Shown here: positions 6,371 through 15,528 of the stretch, one piece after another
How positions within the stretch are numbered: the stretch's first letter is position 1
Layout of the letters: each line of letters starts with the position of its first letter
From: an uncultured Eubacteriales bacterium
GTDB lineage: Bacteria > Bacillota > Clostridia > Oscillospirales > Oscillospiraceae
Assembly: GCA_900546075.1 (NCBI GenBank)
Contig: URBH01000029.1
Span: 1 to 28,156 of the forward strand
DNA: 28,156 nucleotides
Direction of reading: 5' to 3'
Notes under the pieces: generated by a model
What the model was told of the DNA's origin: nothing
Databases searched by the model: none
The model's input: the letters and a program-made list of their open reading frames with translations, nothing else
Made by a program: the position numbers and the translations under genes

Positions 6371-9300
6371 TCATGCGTCAATGGTGGAAATGCCCAGGGT
6401 GATTTCCTCCAGCACGTCCAGCAGTACCCGCACCGTGTCCAGCGCCGTCAGCATGGTGACGCCGTTTTCCACTGCGCAGCGGCGGATCTGGCTGGAGCCG
6501 GAATGCACATCCTCACACCGGACGTCCATGGTGTTGATGACGTAGGTGACGTAGCCCTGCCGGATGGATTTGAGGATTTCGTCGGAGCCGTCGTCCACCT
6601 TCGCCCGGACGCGGGTCCTGATGCCGTGCCGGCGCAGAAAAACCGCAGTGCCAACGGTTGCCTCAATGTTGAAGCCCAACCGATAGAACCGGCGGATCAG
6701 GGGCAGCGCTTCCTCCTTGTCCTCGTCGGAGATGGTCACGAATACAGTGCCGTAATTTTCCAGCTTCATGCCCGACGCCTGCATCGCCTTGTAAAGCGCG
6801 TGGGTCAGATTGTTGTCGTAGCCGATGGCCTCGCCGGTGGATTTCATCTCCGGAGACAGGTAGGCGTCCAGCCCCCGCAGCTTGGAGAAGGAGAAGGCCG
6901 GGGCTTTGGCATAGTACCGCTTCTGCTCGCCGGGGTACAGCATGTCGATGCCCTGCTCCTTCAGGCTCTGACCCAGCGCCACCAGCATGGCAATGTCTGC
7001 CAGCGGGTAGCCCGTGGCCTTGCTCAGGAACGGCACGGTACGGGAGGAACGGGGATTGACCTCGATGATATACACGTGATCCTCCGAGTCGACAATAAAC
7101 TGAATATTATACAGTCCCTTAATCCCGATGGCAGGCCCCAGCTTCTTTGCGTACTGCAAAATAATGCCCTTGACCTTGTTGGAGATGGAGAAGGACGGGT
7201 ACACGGAGATGGAGTCGCCGGAGTGAACGCCGGTGCGCTCCACCAGCTCCATGATGCCGGGGACGAACACGTCCGTCCCGTCGCAGATGGCGTCGATCTC
7301 CACCTCTTTGCCCCGGATATACTTATCCACCAGTACCGGCTTGTCTGCGTCGATCTCCACGGCGGTGTGGAGGTAATGCCGCAGCTGCTCCTCGTTGGCG
7401 ACGATCTGCATCGCCCGTCCGCCCAGCACGAAGCTGGGACGTACCAGCACCGGGTATCCGATCTCCCGGGCGGCGGCGACGCCGTCCTCAATGCGGGTGA
7501 CGGCCTTTCCCTTGGGCTGGGGGATGTTCAGGGAAATGAGAAGCTTTTCAAAGGCGTCCCGATTTTCCGCCTTTTCGATGGCGGCGCAGTCGGTGCCGAT
7601 GATGTTCACGCCCAAATCCGTCAGGGGCTGCGCCAGATTGATGGCAGTCTGGCCGCCCAGAGAGGCAATGACGCCCTCGGGCTTTTCCTGCTCCACCACG
7701 TTCATTACGTCCTCCACCGTCAGCGGCTCAAAGTACAGCTTGTCGGAGGTGGTGTAATCCGTGGAAACGGTTTCGGGGTTATTGTTGATGATGATGGCTT
7801 CGTAGCCCGCGTTTTTGATGGTCTGAATGGCGTGGACGGTGGAATAGTCGAATTCCACGCCCTGGCCGATGCGGATGGGTCCGGAGCCGAGGACGATGAC
7901 CTTCTTCTTGTCGGAGACCACGGACTCGTTTTCCGTCTCGTAGGTGGAGTAAAAATATGGGATATAGCTGTCAAATTCCCCGGCGCAGGAGTCGATCATC
8001 TTGTACACCGGGCGGATATTGCTGCTCTGACGCAGGGCAAACACCTTCCGCTCCGGGACGTTCCAGAGCTGCGCCACCGCCCGGTCGGAGAAGCCCATCT
8101 TCTTTGCCTGATAATACACGCTGCTGTCCATGACCGCGCCGGAAAGCTCCTGCTCCATGGCAGTAATGTTTTGCAGCTTGCGGATGAAAAAGGCGTCGAT
8201 GGTGCTTTTCTCTACGATTTCCTCCACGCTTACGCCCGCGCGAAGCAGCTGGGCAATGGCGTAGATGCGGTCGTCGGTGCCGATTTTGATATAGTCCAGC
8301 AGGTCCTCCCTGCCCCAGCTGTCGAATTTGGCCATGTGCAGGTGGTACACGCCGATCTCCAGCGAGCGGATGCCCTTGAGCAGGCTCTCTTCAAAGGAGC
8401 GGCCGACGCTCATGGTTTCGCCCGTGGCCTTCATCTGGGTGCCGAGACGGTTGTTGGCATCGGAGAACTTGTCGAAGGGGAACCGGGGCATTTTGGTGAC
8501 CACGTAGTCCAGTGCCGGCTCGAAGGCCGCGCAGGTGTTGGCGAGACGGATTTCGTCCAGCGTCATGCCCACGCAGATTTTCGCGGAGACCCGGGCGATT
8601 GGATAGCCGGAAGCCTTGGAGGCAAGTGCGGAGGAACGGGACACTCTGGGATTGACCTCGATGAGGTAATACTGGAAGGACTTGGGATCCAGCGCAAACT
8701 GGACGTTGCAGCCGCCCTGAATTTTCAGCGCACGGATCAGGCGCAGGGCGGAATCCCGGAGCATGTGATACTCCTTGTTTGTCAGCGTTTGCGACGGGCA
8801 GACCACGATGGAGTCGCCGGTGTGGATGCCCACGGGGTCTAGGTTTTCCATATTGCAGATGGCAATGGCGGTGTCGTTGGCGTCCCGCATGACCTCGTAT
8901 TCGATTTCCTTGAAGCCCTTGATGCTTTTCTCCACCAGAACCTGATGGACGGGAGACAGCACCAGGGCGTTTTTCATGATTTCCCGGAATTCTTCCTCGT
9001 TATCCGCAAATCCGCCGCCGGTTCCGCCCAGTGTAAAGGCGGGGCGAAGCACCACAGGATAGCCGATGTTCTCCGCAGCGGCAATGCCCTCCTCCATGGA
9101 ATTGGCGATCTGAGAAGGAAGCACCGGCTCGCCAAGGCGCTGGCAAAGCTCCTTGAACAGCTCCCGGTCTTCCGCCTGCTCAATGGATTCGCTTGGGGTT
9201 CCCAGCAGCTGCACGTGGCACTCCTTCAAAATGCCCTTCTTTTCCAGCTGCATGGCAAGATTCAGTCCCGTCTGACCGCCGATGCCGGGGATGATGGCGT

Positions 9301-9550
9301 CCGGCCGCTCAAAGCGGACGATACGGGCGATATATTCCAGTGTCAGCGGCTCCATATAGACCTTGTCCGCAATGGCGGGGTCGGTCATGATGGTCGCGGG
9401 GTTGCTGTTGCACAGAATGACCTCGTAGCCCTCCTCTTTCAGGGCAAGACAGGCCTGGGTACCGGCATAGTCGAATTCCGCCGCCTGACCGATGACGATG
9501 GGGCCGGAGCCAATGACCAGAATTTTCTTCAAATCGGTACGTTTCGGCAT
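6371..9550 (-). CDS. carB: Carbamoyl-phosphate synthase large subunit
   Basis: The 1059-residue protein makes carbamoyl phosphate from bicarbonate, ATP and ammonia delivered by the small subunit, for pyrimidine and arginine synthesis. Two homologous halves are visible. The first begins LKKILVIGSGPIVIGQAAEF and the second, near residue 555, KKVIVLGSGPIRIGQGVEFD, each with an ATP-grasp domain (GGTGGGFADN, and VLVRPSFVLGGRAMQIVA). The last 130 residues or so form an MGS-like allosteric domain, where UMP and ornithine act in well-studied homologues. Length is typical, with no missing parts. The gene is last in its operon, one base after carA, and is followed by a strong terminator. A single carAB set beside nucleotide genes points to use in pyrimidine synthesis, but arginine synthesis may share it. 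Confidence 0.97.
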   Translation of the reverse strand: MPKRTDLKKILVIGSGPIVIGQAAEFDYAGTQACLALKEEGYEVILCNSNPATIMTDPAIADKVYMEPLTLEYIARIVRFERPDAIIPGIGGQTGLNLAMQLEKKGILKECHVQLLGTPSESIEQAEDRELFKELCQRLGEPVLPSQIANSMEEGIAAAENIGYPVVLRPAFTLGGTGGGFADNEEEFREIMKNALVLSPVHQVLVEKSIKGFKEIEYEVMRDANDTAIAICNMENLDPVGIHTGDSIVVCPSQTLTNKEYHMLRDSALRLIRALKIQGGCNVQFALDPKSFQYYLIEVNPRVSRSSALASKASGYPIARVSAKICVGMTLDEIRLANTCAAFEPALDYVVTKMPRFPFDKFSDANNRLGTQMKATGETMSVGRSFEESLLKGIRSLEIGVYHLHMAKFDSWGREDLLDYIKIGTDDRIYAIAQLLRAGVSVEEIVEKSTIDAFFIRKLQNITAMEQELSGAVMDSSVYYQAKKMGFSDRAVAQLWNVPERKVFALRQSSNIRPVYKMIDSCAGEFDSYIPYFYSTYETENESVVSDKKKVIVLGSGPIRIGQGVEFDYSTVHAIQTIKNAGYEAIIINNNPETVSTDYTTSDKLYFEPLTVEDVMNVVEQEKPEGVIASLGGQTAINLAQPLTDLGVNIIGTDCAAIEKAENRDAFEKLLISLNIPQPKGKAVTRIEDGVAAAREIGYPVLVRPSFVLGGRAMQIVANEEQLRHYLHTAVEIDADKPVLVDKYIRGKEVEIDAICDGTDVFVPGIMELVERTGVHSGDSISVYPSFSISNKVKGIILQYAKKLGPAIGIKGLYNIQFIVDSEDHVYIIEVNPRSSRTVPFLSKATGYPLADIAMLVALGQSLKEQGIDMLYPGEQKRYYAKAPAFSFSKLRGLDAYLSPEMKSTGEAIGYDNNLTHALYKAMQASGMKLENYGTVFVTISDEDKEEALPLIRRFYRLGFNIEATVGTAVFLRRHGIRTRVRAKVDDGSDEILKSIRQGYVTYVINTMDVRCEDVHSGSSQIRRCAVENGVTMLTALDTVRVLLDVLEEITLGISTIDA

Positions 9551-9551
9551 A

Positions 9552-10637
9552 TTACTTTCCCTCCATCATGGCGATGAATTCGTCGAACAGGTAGACGCTG
9601 TCCTGGGGGCCGGGGGCGCTTTCCGGGTGGTACTGGACGCTGAATACCCGGTCAGCGGCGCACTTCTGCCCCTCCACCGTGCCGTCCAGCAGGTTGACGT
9701 GGGTCACGGTCAGGCCGGTTCCCGCCAGAGAATCCGCATTTACCGCATAGGAATGGTTCTGGGAGGTGATCTCCACCTTCCCCGTCTGTAGATTTTTCAC
9801 GGGATGATTTCCACCCCGGTGGCCGAATTTCAGCTTGTAGGTGGACGCGCCATAGGCAAGGGCGATGATCTGATGCCCCAGACAAATGCCGAAAATCGGC
9901 AGTTTGCCCCGAAGGGCGCGGACAAGGGCAATCACCGGCTTTGCGTCCTCCGGGTTGCCGGGGCCGTTGGAGATGAACAGGCCGTCCGGGTGCATAGCCA
10001 TAACCTCCTCAGCGGTAACCGTCCAGGGGACAATTGTCACTTCACACCCCCGGGCGTTCAGGCTGCGGATGATGTTATGCTTGATGCCGCAGTCCACGGC
10101 TACGACGTGGTGCTTGGGATTTTCACAGCCGGAAACCCACGGCGATTTCGTACTCACCACGGAAACCTGATTGGTGGGCAGGCTAGTGGAACGCATTTTC
10201 GCAAGGCAGGCGATGCTTGGGGTCTGGGCGTCCACGATCAGCGCCTTGCAGGTACCCTCGTCCCGGATGTGGCGGGCAAGGCGGCGGGTGTCCACACCGG
10301 CGATGCCCACGATGCTGTACTGAATCATCACGTCCTCCAGCGTCCGCGCGGCGCGGAAATTGGAAGGCTCGCTGTTGAATTCCCGGACGACCAGACCGCT
10401 GATGGTGGGTCTGTCCGTCTCGTAGTCGTCGCCGCACATGCCGTAATTGCCGATCAGGGGGTAGGTCATGACCACGGCCTGGGCGGTGTAGGAGGGGTCG
10501 GAGAGAATTTCCTGGTAGCCCACCATGGAGGTGTTGAACACCAGCTCCACCAGCGCGTCACCCTTGGCGCCGAAGCCGTAGCCGTAAAATTCGGTGCCGT
10601 CCTCCAATATGATTTTTCTGTCAAAGTTCCGACTCAT
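9552..10637 (-). CDS. carA: Carbamoyl-phosphate synthase small (glutaminase) subunit
   Basis: This 361-residue subunit hydrolyses glutamine and channels ammonia to CarB. The N-terminal CPSase-specific domain is seen in LEDGTEFYGYGFGAKGDALV and GYQEILSDPSYTAQAVVMTY. The C-terminal class I (triad) amidotransferase domain carries the nucleophile Cys252 in FGICLGHQ, preceded by SNGPGNPED, and the His-Glu pair in QYHPESAPGP. It overlaps purF by 4 bases (10634-10637), and carB starts one base after its stop, so translation of the three is probably coupled. CarA is one of five glutamine amidotransferases in this operon. Confidence 0.97.
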   Translation of the reverse strand: MSRNFDRKIILEDGTEFYGYGFGAKGDALVELVFNTSMVGYQEILSDPSYTAQAVVMTYPLIGNYGMCGDDYETDRPTISGLVVREFNSEPSNFRAARTLEDVMIQYSIVGIAGVDTRRLARHIRDEGTCKALIVDAQTPSIACLAKMRSTSLPTNQVSVVSTKSPWVSGCENPKHHVVAVDCGIKHNIIRSLNARGCEVTIVPWTVTAEEVMAMHPDGLFISNGPGNPEDAKPVIALVRALRGKLPIFGICLGHQIIALAYGASTYKLKFGHRGGNHPVKNLQTGKVEITSQNHSYAVNADSLAGTGLTVTHVNLLDGTVEGQKCAADRVFSVQYHPESAPGPQDSVYLFDEFIAMMEGK

Positions 10638-12067
10638 GGATTTTTACCGGCCTTTCTCTGGGAAAGCTTCTGCTCAAACTGGTCTTTTCGGGTGTCCTCG
10701 GGAATCAACGTGGGATAGTCGCCGTCAAAGCAGGCGCTGCAATATTCTTCGCTGCCGCACAGGTCACGAAGATTTTCCAGGGGCAGATAGCCCAGGCTGT
10801 CCACGCCGATGATCTCCCCGATTTCGGCCATGGTATGGTGGCAGGCAATCAGATGCTCCCGGGAGTCAATATCCGTGCCGTAGTAGCAGGGGTGCAGGAA
10901 GGGCGGCGCGGAGATGCGCATGTGGATTTCCTTTGCCCCCGCCTCCCGCAGAAGCTGCACAATGCGCCCGGAGGTCGTGCCGCGGACGATGGAATCGTCC
11001 ACCATCACCACCCGCTTGCCGCGAACCTCGCTTTCCACGGGACTGAGCTTGATCTTGACCTGATCTACCCGGTGATCCTGCCCGGGGGCGATGAAGGTCC
11101 TGCCGATATATTTGTTCTTGATCAGGCCGATGCCGTAGGGGATCCCCGATTCCCGGGCGTAGCCCATGGCGGCGTCCAGACCGGAATCCGGCACGCCGAT
11201 GACAATGTCCGCGTCCACCGGATGGGTTTTTGCCAGAATCTCCCCTGCCCTCACCCGGGCGTCGTGAACGCTGACACCGTCGATGACGGAATCCGGCCGG
11301 GCAAAGTAGATGTATTCAAAAATGCACATCTTCTTGGGCGCAGTGCCGCAGTGGCTGGTATCGGAATGGATGCCGTCGCAGTCAAAGGTCAGAATTTCCC
11401 CGGGCAGAATGTCCCGCTGGAATTCCGCACCCACGGCGTGGAGGGCGCAGCTCTCCGAAGCGACGATATACGTTCCGTCCTTCCTTTTCCCAAAGCACAG
11501 TGGGCGGAAGCCGTGGGGGTCGCGCACCGCAATGAGCTTGGTGGAGGACATCATGACCAGAGAAAAAGCGCCCTCCAGCCTGTCCACCGCGCGGCTGACC
11601 GCCGCCTGAATGGAGGGAGCGGTGATCCGCTCCCGGGTGATCACATAGGCGATGGTCTCCGTGTCGGAGGTAGTATGGAAAATGGCGCCGGAAAGCTCCA
11701 GCTCCCGGCGGAGCTGAAGCGCGTTGCTCAAATTGCCGTTATGGGCAAGCGCCAGCTTGCCTTTTAAGTGATTGACCTGAATGGGCTGGCAGTTTGCCAG
11801 ATTGGAGCCGCCGGTGGTGCCGTAGCGGGCGTGGGCAACCGCCATTTTCCCCGTGGGGAACTGCTTCATGACGCTGCTTGTGAACACCTCACTGATCAGC
11901 CCCAGTCCCTTATGACCGGCAAAAACACCGTCGTCATTGACGACAATGCCGCAGCCCTCCTGCCCACGGTGCTGTAAGGAATACAGGCCGTAGTAGGCAA
12001 GGCTCGCAACATCCTCCTGGCGCTGGCTGTAAACGCCAAACACGCCGCATTCTTCGTGGATACTCAT
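10634..12067 (-). CDS. purF: Amidophosphoribosyltransferase (first step of purine synthesis)
   Basis: PurF (477 aa) converts PRPP and glutamine to phosphoribosylamine. The class II glutaminase nucleophile is Cys7 in MSIHEECGVFG, so a six-residue propeptide must be removed to expose it, shorter than the 11 residues known from Bacillus subtilis. The PRPP-binding signature VVMVDDSIVRGTTS is present in the phosphoribosyltransferase domain. Four cysteines in the contexts KKMCIF, LHPCYYG and EEYCSAC match the positions that hold a 4Fe-4S cluster in the Bacillus-type enzyme, where oxygen sensitivity controls stability. It starts two bases after the pyrG stop and overlaps carA by 4 bases. The other early purine genes (purD, purL, purM, purN) are not in the window, so PurF is separated from its pathway neighbours. 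Confidence 0.97.
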   Translation of the reverse strand: MSIHEECGVFGVYSQRQEDVASLAYYGLYSLQHRGQEGCGIVVNDDGVFAGHKGLGLISEVFTSSVMKQFPTGKMAVAHARYGTTGGSNLANCQPIQVNHLKGKLALAHNGNLSNALQLRRELELSGAIFHTTSDTETIAYVITRERITAPSIQAAVSRAVDRLEGAFSLVMMSSTKLIAVRDPHGFRPLCFGKRKDGTYIVASESCALHAVGAEFQRDILPGEILTFDCDGIHSDTSHCGTAPKKMCIFEYIYFARPDSVIDGVSVHDARVRAGEILAKTHPVDADIVIGVPDSGLDAAMGYARESGIPYGIGLIKNKYIGRTFIAPGQDHRVDQVKIKLSPVESEVRGKRVVMVDDSIVRGTTSGRIVQLLREAGAKEIHMRISAPPFLHPCYYGTDIDSREHLIACHHTMAEIGEIIGVDSLGYLPLENLRDLCGSEEYCSACFDGDYPTLIPEDTRKDQFEQKLSQRKAGKNP

Positions 12068-12069
12068 GG

Positions 12070-13665
12070 TTATTCCCCCAGGCTGGCCTTGACAAAGCCC
12101 AGAAACAACGGATGGGGCTTGTTGGGACGGCTCTTGAATTCCGGATGATACTGAACGCCCACATGGAAGGGGCGGTCGGTCAGCTCCACGGTCTCCACCA
12201 GACGTCCGTCCGGAGAAGTGCCGCTGAGGGTCAGTCCTGCACTTTGCAGGATGTCCCGGAAGTCATTGTTGAATTCGTAGCGGTGGCGGTGACGCTCGTG
12301 GATAAGACCCGCGCCGTAGCACCGCGCCATGGTGGTACCCGGGGTGATGACGCAGGGGTAAGCGCCAAGGCGCAGCGTGCCGCCCTTGTCCACCTCGTCG
12401 CTCTGTCCGGGCATGAAATCGATGACCTTATGCTCGCTTACCGGGTCGAATTCGCCGGAATTGGCGTCCGCCAGACCGGCGACGCTCCTCGCGTACTCGA
12501 TGACGGCAATCTGCATACCAAGGCAGATGCCAAAATAAGGCACCTTCTTCTCCCGGGCGTACTTCGCCGCAAGAATCATGCCCTCGATACCCCGGCCGCC
12601 AAAGCCGCCGGGAACGATGATGCCGTCCAGATGGGACAGCCGCTCGTTGACGGTGTCCTCCGTCAGCGTTTCCGAATCGATCCACTGGATGTCCACCACG
12701 GCGTCCAGCGCGTAGCCCGCATGGCGCAGAGCCTCCGCTACGGAGAGATAGGCGTCGTGGAGCTGAACATACTTGCCAACAAGGCCGATGGTGACGTGCT
12801 TGCTGCTGTTTCTGATTTTCTCCACCATCTGAATCCATTCCGTCAGCTCAGGCTTGGGGGTCTCCAGACCCAGCTCCCGGCAGACAATGCCGGAAAGATT
12901 GGACTTTTCCAGCATCAGCGGGGCTTCATACAGCACGGGCAGGGTGATATTCTCAATGACGCAGTCCGGCTTAACGTTGCAGAACATGCTGATCTTCTGG
13001 AAAATGGAGGGCTCCAGAGGCTCGTCGCAGCGCAGGACAATGACATCCGGCTTGACGCCCATGCCCTGCAATTCCTTGACGGAGTGCTGGGTGGGCTTGG
13101 ATTTATGCTCGTCGGAGCCCCGGAGGAACGGCACCAGCGTCACGTGAATGAACAGGCTGTTCTCCTTTCCTACCTCCAGAGCAATCTGACGCACCGCCTC
13201 CAGGAAGGGCTGGGACTCGATATCGCCGATGGTGCCGCCGATTTCGGTGATGACCACATCCGCATCGGTCTTCCGGCCGACGCTGTAGACGAACTCTTTG
13301 ATCTCGTTGGTCACGTGAGGAATGACCTGAACAGTGGAACCCAGATACTCGCCCCGGCGCTCCTTGTTCAGCACGTTCCAGTACACCTTCCCGGTGGTCA
13401 GGTTGGAGAACTTGTTCAGGTCTTCGTCAATGAAGCGCTCATAGTGACCCAAATCCAGGTCGGTTTCCGCGCCGTCCTCGGTGACGTAAACCTCACCGTG
13501 CTGGTAGGGGCTCATGGTGCCGGGGTCGACATTGATGTAGGGATCCAGCTTCTGGGCGGCGACCTTCAGTCCCCGTGCCTTGAGAAGGCGGCCAAGAGAT
13601 GCCGCGGTAATGCCCTTGCCCAGACCGGAAACCACGCCGCCGGTCACAAAGATGTATTTCGTCAT
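12070..13665 (-). CDS. pyrG: CTP synthase (glutamine hydrolysing)
   Basis: PyrG (531 aa) aminates UTP to CTP using ATP and glutamine. The N-terminal synthase domain starts TKYIFVTGGVVSGLGKGITA with the P-loop-like GLGKG, followed by KLDPYINVDPGTMSPYQHGE, which is conserved in the family. The C-terminal class I amidotransferase domain has the nucleophile Cys381 in FGICLGMQ and the His-Glu pair in QYHPEFKSRP. An internal helical linker joins the two domains. The length is normal and the start is unambiguous. It begins 14 bases after glmS and ends two bases before purF, well inside the operon. Confidence 0.97.
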   Translation of the reverse strand: MTKYIFVTGGVVSGLGKGITAASLGRLLKARGLKVAAQKLDPYINVDPGTMSPYQHGEVYVTEDGAETDLDLGHYERFIDEDLNKFSNLTTGKVYWNVLNKERRGEYLGSTVQVIPHVTNEIKEFVYSVGRKTDADVVITEIGGTIGDIESQPFLEAVRQIALEVGKENSLFIHVTLVPFLRGSDEHKSKPTQHSVKELQGMGVKPDVIVLRCDEPLEPSIFQKISMFCNVKPDCVIENITLPVLYEAPLMLEKSNLSGIVCRELGLETPKPELTEWIQMVEKIRNSSKHVTIGLVGKYVQLHDAYLSVAEALRHAGYALDAVVDIQWIDSETLTEDTVNERLSHLDGIIVPGGFGGRGIEGMILAAKYAREKKVPYFGICLGMQIAVIEYARSVAGLADANSGEFDPVSEHKVIDFMPGQSDEVDKGGTLRLGAYPCVITPGTTMARCYGAGLIHERHRHRYEFNNDFRDILQSAGLTLSGTSPDGRLVETVELTDRPFHVGVQYHPEFKSRPNKPHPLFLGFVKASLGE

Positions 13666-13679
13666 TGGTGATCTCTCCT

Positions 13680-15497
13680 TTACTCTACCGTAACGGATTT
13701 TGCCAGATTCTTCGGTTTATCGATATCACAGCCGTTTTCCTTGGCCACATAGTAGGCCAGCAGCTGCAACGGGACGATTTCTGCCACTGCGCACAGCAGC
13801 GGGTCGATTTTCGGCACAAAGATCATGTCATCGGCCAAGGAAATGATTTTCCCGTTTCCCTTGAAGGCCACCGCAAGCACCTCCGCGCCCCGCGCCTTGA
13901 CCTCCACGATGTTGCTCATGGTCTTCTCCATGACCGCGTCGTTGCAGCACAGGGCGATCACCGGCTGCCCCTCGTAAATCAGGGCGATGGTGCCGTGCTT
14001 CAGCTCGCCCGCCGCGTAGGATTCCGCGTGGATGTAGGAGATCTCCTTCATCTTCAGCGCCCCTTCCAGAGCGACGGCGTAGTCGGTGTTTCTTCCGATG
14101 AAGAACATGGAGGGGCTGCCGTGGTATTTCTTTGCCAGAGCGGGAATGGCGGGGTTCATGTCCAGCGCCGTCTGCATCTGCCTGGGCAGGCAGCGCAGCG
14201 CCGTGAGCAGGCGCTTGTATTCCTTCCCGTTGACAGTCCCCAAAGACTTGGCCGCGTATAGGGCAAACAGGTACAGCACCGTCAGCTGGGTGGTGTATCC
14301 CTTGGTAGTGGCCACGGCGATTTCCGGGCCTGCCCATGTATACAGGGTGTAGTCGGCGATTTTCGCAATGGTGCTGCCCACCACGTTGACGATGGCAAGC
14401 GCCTTCGCGCCCCGGCGTTGGCACTCCTTCATGGCGGCGATGGTGTCCGCCGTCTCGCCGGACTGGGACAGGACGATAAGCAGCGTATGCTCGTCGATCA
14501 GGGGGTCTGCGTAGCGAAGCTCGCTTGCCAGCTCCGTGGTCACGGGGATCCGGCACAGCTTCTCGATGGTATATTTTCCCGCGCACCCGGCATAATAGGC
14601 CGAGCCGCAGGCCGTAATGACGATTTTATGGATTTGGGAAAGATCGATGTTCAGGTCGTCCAGAACGATCTCCCCATTCCGGATTCTGGGGGTGATGGTC
14701 GCTTCCACTGCCCGGGGCTGCTCCATGATCTCCTTGAGCATGAAGTGGTCATAGCCGCCCTTTTCCGCCGCCTGAATGTCCCAGGTGATACGGCTGGCCT
14801 TCTTGGTGATGGCGTGGCCGGAGCAGTCGTAGACCTGAATGGAATCCGGCGTCAGCTCCGCAAGCTCGCCGTCCTCCAGATAAATGACGTTCCGGGTGTG
14901 CGCTACCAGCGCGGTGACGTCGGAAGCGAAGAAATTCTCTCCGATGCCCACGCCGAGAATCAGGGGGCTTGCCTCCCGGACGGCCAGAACGGTGTCCGGC
15001 GCGTCCGTGCAGACGATTCCCAGAGCGTAGGAGCCAACCAGCCGGGAGGAAGCCTTCATGACGGCTTTCCGGAAATCCCCGGCATAGTACATTTCAATCA
15101 GATGGACGATGACCTCGGTGTCCGTCTCGCTCTCGAAATGATAGCCCTTCCGGACGAGTTCCTCCCGAAGCTCCATGTAGTTTTCAATTATGCCGTTGTG
15201 AACGACGGCGAATTTTCCGTCGTTGCTGGCATGGGGATGGGCGTTTATGTCGTTGGGCGCGCCGTGCGTCGCCCAGCGGGTGTGGCCGATTCCGGTGGTA
15301 CCGGGAACCAGCCGCCCGTCTTCCGTCTTTTCCCGGAGGTTCTGAATGCGTCCCGTGACCTTGCTGATGGCAATTCGGTTCCCCTGCACCACCGCAATTC
15401 CGGCGGAATCATAGCCCCGGTATTCCAGCTTTGAAAGCCCGTCCAGCAACACCGGCGCGGCGTTCTGCGTGCCTGTAAATCCTACGATTCCACACAT
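13680..15497 (-). CDS. glmS: Glutamine--fructose-6-phosphate aminotransferase (isomerizing)
   Basis: GlmS (605 aa) makes glucosamine-6-phosphate, the entry to peptidoglycan and other amino sugars. The class II glutaminase nucleophile is Cys2 (MCGIVGFTG), with LEYRGYDSAGIAV following. Two SIS sugar-isomerase domains are seen in the C-terminal half (ITACGSAYYAGCAGKYTIEK, SQSGETADT, and FIGRNTDYAVALEGALKMKE). The family C-terminus KNLAKSVTVE is intact. Many Firmicutes carry the glmS ribozyme in a long leader. Here only 31 bases separate this gene from the upstream PH-domain gene, so there is no room for one and control must come from the operon or elsewhere. It links cell-wall precursor supply to nucleotide synthesis on one transcript. 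Confidence 0.97.
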   Translation of the reverse strand: MCGIVGFTGTQNAAPVLLDGLSKLEYRGYDSAGIAVVQGNRIAISKVTGRIQNLREKTEDGRLVPGTTGIGHTRWATHGAPNDINAHPHASNDGKFAVVHNGIIENYMELREELVRKGYHFESETDTEVIVHLIEMYYAGDFRKAVMKASSRLVGSYALGIVCTDAPDTVLAVREASPLILGVGIGENFFASDVTALVAHTRNVIYLEDGELAELTPDSIQVYDCSGHAITKKASRITWDIQAAEKGGYDHFMLKEIMEQPRAVEATITPRIRNGEIVLDDLNIDLSQIHKIVITACGSAYYAGCAGKYTIEKLCRIPVTTELASELRYADPLIDEHTLLIVLSQSGETADTIAAMKECQRRGAKALAIVNVVGSTIAKIADYTLYTWAGPEIAVATTKGYTTQLTVLYLFALYAAKSLGTVNGKEYKRLLTALRCLPRQMQTALDMNPAIPALAKKYHGSPSMFFIGRNTDYAVALEGALKMKEISYIHAESYAAGELKHGTIALIYEGQPVIALCCNDAVMEKTMSNIVEVKARGAEVLAVAFKGNGKIISLADDMIFVPKIDPLLCAVAEIVPLQLLAYYVAKENGCDIDKPKNLAKSVTVE

Positions 15498-15528
15498 AAG
15501 AAACCTCCTTTGTCTGTGCCGTTACAGC

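Noticed and set aside
6503..8842. 779-codon plus-strand open frame opposite carB
   Set aside because: It is antisense to a perfectly conserved carB, has a composition typical of reverse-frame translation of GC-rich genes (rich in Val, Gly, His, Asp), and has no domain I recognise. Similar long antisense frames occur opposite pyrG, guaA, glmS and glnN.
15498..15528. glmS ribozyme
   Set aside because: Only 31 bases separate glmS from the preceding gene, far too short for the ribozyme of about 150 bases or more.
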